64,000 nt of DNA, from positions 124,001 to 188,000 of the forward strand of contig JAEUSY010000042.1 in the NCBI GenBank assembly GCA_016788295.1, read 5' to 3'. The notes below the pieces were generated by a model that made no database searches, had not been told where the DNA came from, and saw only the letters and a list, made by a program, of their open reading frames with translations. Of the stretch, positions 63,293 to 64,000 are shown piece by piece (position 1 is the first letter of the stretch; every line of letters begins with the position of its first letter). Made by a program: the position numbers and the translations under genes. The DNA is from Flavobacteriales bacterium. Lineage in GTDB: Bacteria > Bacteroidota > Bacteroidia > Flavobacteriales_F > PHOS-HE28.

Positions 63293-63439
63293 CCTCCGCA
63301 TGGTCTCACGGAGTGGAGCCTGCGATCGCCCCCACACCGCTCACACGCCCCCTCACCCCCGCGCATGCGTGGCCAGCTTGCGCACCAGCTCCTGGGTAAG
63401 GGCAGCGGCGGCTGGCCCGTAGGCGTTCACCAGAATGCC
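63293..63439. repeat. Right direct repeat flanking the HipA-like module
   Basis: Second copy of the 148-bp repeat at 61127-61274. It includes the palindrome 63298-63323 (GCATGGTCT ... GGAGCCTGC) and part of the gene remnant on the minus strand. Confidence 0.8.
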
Positions 63440-63541
63440 ACGGATGTGGCCATCGGTGGAGCTGGTGGCGTGGACGATGGGCTGGTCGTCGGGGTCGTTC
63501 ATGCCCTCGAAGCGGTGCAACCGAAAGGCCGGCAGGCAGGT
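63353..63541 (-). pseudogene. 5'-truncated remnant of a small conserved Bacteroidota gene
   Basis: The minus strand encodes HRFEGMNDPDDQPIVHATSS then TDGHIRGILVNAYGPAAAAL and TQELVRKLATHARG, stop. This resembles the C-terminal half of small (about 100-residue) Bacteroidota proteins often labelled phosphoribosylpyrophosphate synthetase, although they are not true PRPP synthetases. The first half is missing: a stop codon lies just upstream of 63541. A shorter copy of the same tail is at 61188-61274. Confidence 0.6.
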
Positions 63542-63802
63542 TCATGGCCTCGGAGCGGGTGGCAGGCGGGCCTCGGTTCGAGGTAGTGCGGCCGGTGGAG
63601 GGACGGTGCTTGCCATTTGCCAGCCCATTGAACGGTGGCATAGGAGCCACGTGTTTTTGTTACCGGGGTTGCGAAGTACCTGCGCCGGCCGGGCTTTTCG
63701 GCCTCCACATGCAGCGCTTCCGTTGGCGAACCATTGCCGCAAGGCCCATACGGCCGATCTTTAGGGCGCCCAGGATACGAGCTGGACCGAACACCACGCA
63801 CC

Positions 63803-64000
63803 ATGGCCGCTGCCGACCGCCGCACGCTGATCCAGGTCTTCGCCATCAACGCCCTGTTCTTCGTGGCCGAAGGGCTGGCCGGCTGGTGGGCGCAGAGCAT
63901 GGGCCTGGTGGCCGACGGGCTTGACATGCTGGCCGATGCCATCGTTTACGGCCTCGGTCTTTCGGCCATTGGCCAGGTGGCGGCCCGCAAGCGGCGCATT
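63803..64000 (+). CDS. Cation diffusion facilitator family transporter (N-terminus)
   Basis: The first 66 residues of a protein that runs off the right edge. VFAINALFFVAEGLAGWWAQ followed by SMGLVADGLDMLADAIVYGL matches the first two helices of CDF metal transporters, including the metal-site Asp pair pattern (D...D) in helix II. These proteins export Zn2+, Co2+, Fe2+ or other divalent ions by proton exchange. Substrate cannot be told from the N-terminus. Confidence 0.85.
   Translation, partial: MAAADRRTLIQVFAINALFFVAEGLAGWWAQSMGLVADGLDMLADAIVYGLGLSAIGQVAARKRRI

Overview
The window is GC-rich chromosomal DNA that reads as a member of the Bacteroidota, most likely a high-GC relative of the Flavobacteriales. 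The evidence is: several secreted proteins ending in type IX secretion (T9SS) type A sorting domains, TAnnTTTG-like -7 promoter elements, weak Shine-Dalgarno sequences, Bacteroidota-only families such as a DUF4421-like protein and a SMUG2-like glycosylase, and a clade II nitrous oxide reductase cluster. I see no rRNA or tRNA gene.

Layout. 1-5.9 kb: RND efflux operon (adaptor, pump, outer-membrane channel). 6-13.6 kb: 2-TM potassium channel, AI-2E-family permease, two secreted or lipid-anchored proteins, an outer-membrane DUF4421-like protein, and an ECF sigma factor coupled to a membrane-anchored GIN-domain protein. 13.7-29.6 kb: nitrogen-oxide island with norC, a NorB-like subunit, translationally coupled nadA-nadB, an ScdA/RIC repair protein, Crp/Fnr and Rrf2 regulators, a His-rich membrane protein, then cytochrome c, nosZ, a small membrane protein, nosL, nosD, nosF, nosY and a fasciclin lipoprotein. 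The same 12-bp TGAC-type palindrome lies 34-35 bp upstream of a -7 element before norC, the cytochrome-nosZ operon, the fasciclin gene and a multicopper oxidase gene at 35-37 kb, which suggests one regulon under the Crp/Fnr protein. The NorB-like protein lacks a helix VI FeB histidine and one low-spin haem histidine of classical cNOR.

30-42.4 kb: class II ribonucleotide reductase, an unrecognised conserved Cys-rich protein, a fatty-acid-hydroxylase-type protein, a T9SS multicopper oxidase, a block of T9SS and small secreted genes, and inorganic pyrophosphatase. 42.4-48 kb: a repeat-rich accessory zone with an AT-rich pocket, a degenerate 22-nt tandem array, a CTTGNNN heptamer array, an XRE regulator, three truncated relics of a type I methyltransferase gene (hsdM), and two membrane-protein genes that share a nearly identical upstream region and 43-44-residue N-terminus but have unrelated membrane domains.

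48.1-60.7 kb: a complete type I-C CRISPR-Cas locus. I count 63 repeats and 62 spacers. Transcription should run on the minus strand from a leader next to cas2, with degenerate repeats at the far end. The cas operon order is cas3-cas5c-cas8c-cas7c-cas4-cas1-cas2. 60.7-63.6 kb: a two-gene HipA-like kinase / DUF3037-like module flanked by imperfect direct repeats of about 148 bp that carry the 3' end of a small gene. The window ends inside a cation diffusion facilitator gene.

A family of 26-bp palindromes (11 copies plus one longer relative) is scattered through the accessory regions and tends to lie at gene-fragment junctions. One relative is carried in frame inside the SMUG2-like gene. The strongest candidates for something new are the altered NorB within its regulon, the hsdM-relic / shared-N-terminus membrane gene pair, and the repeat-flanked HipA-like module.
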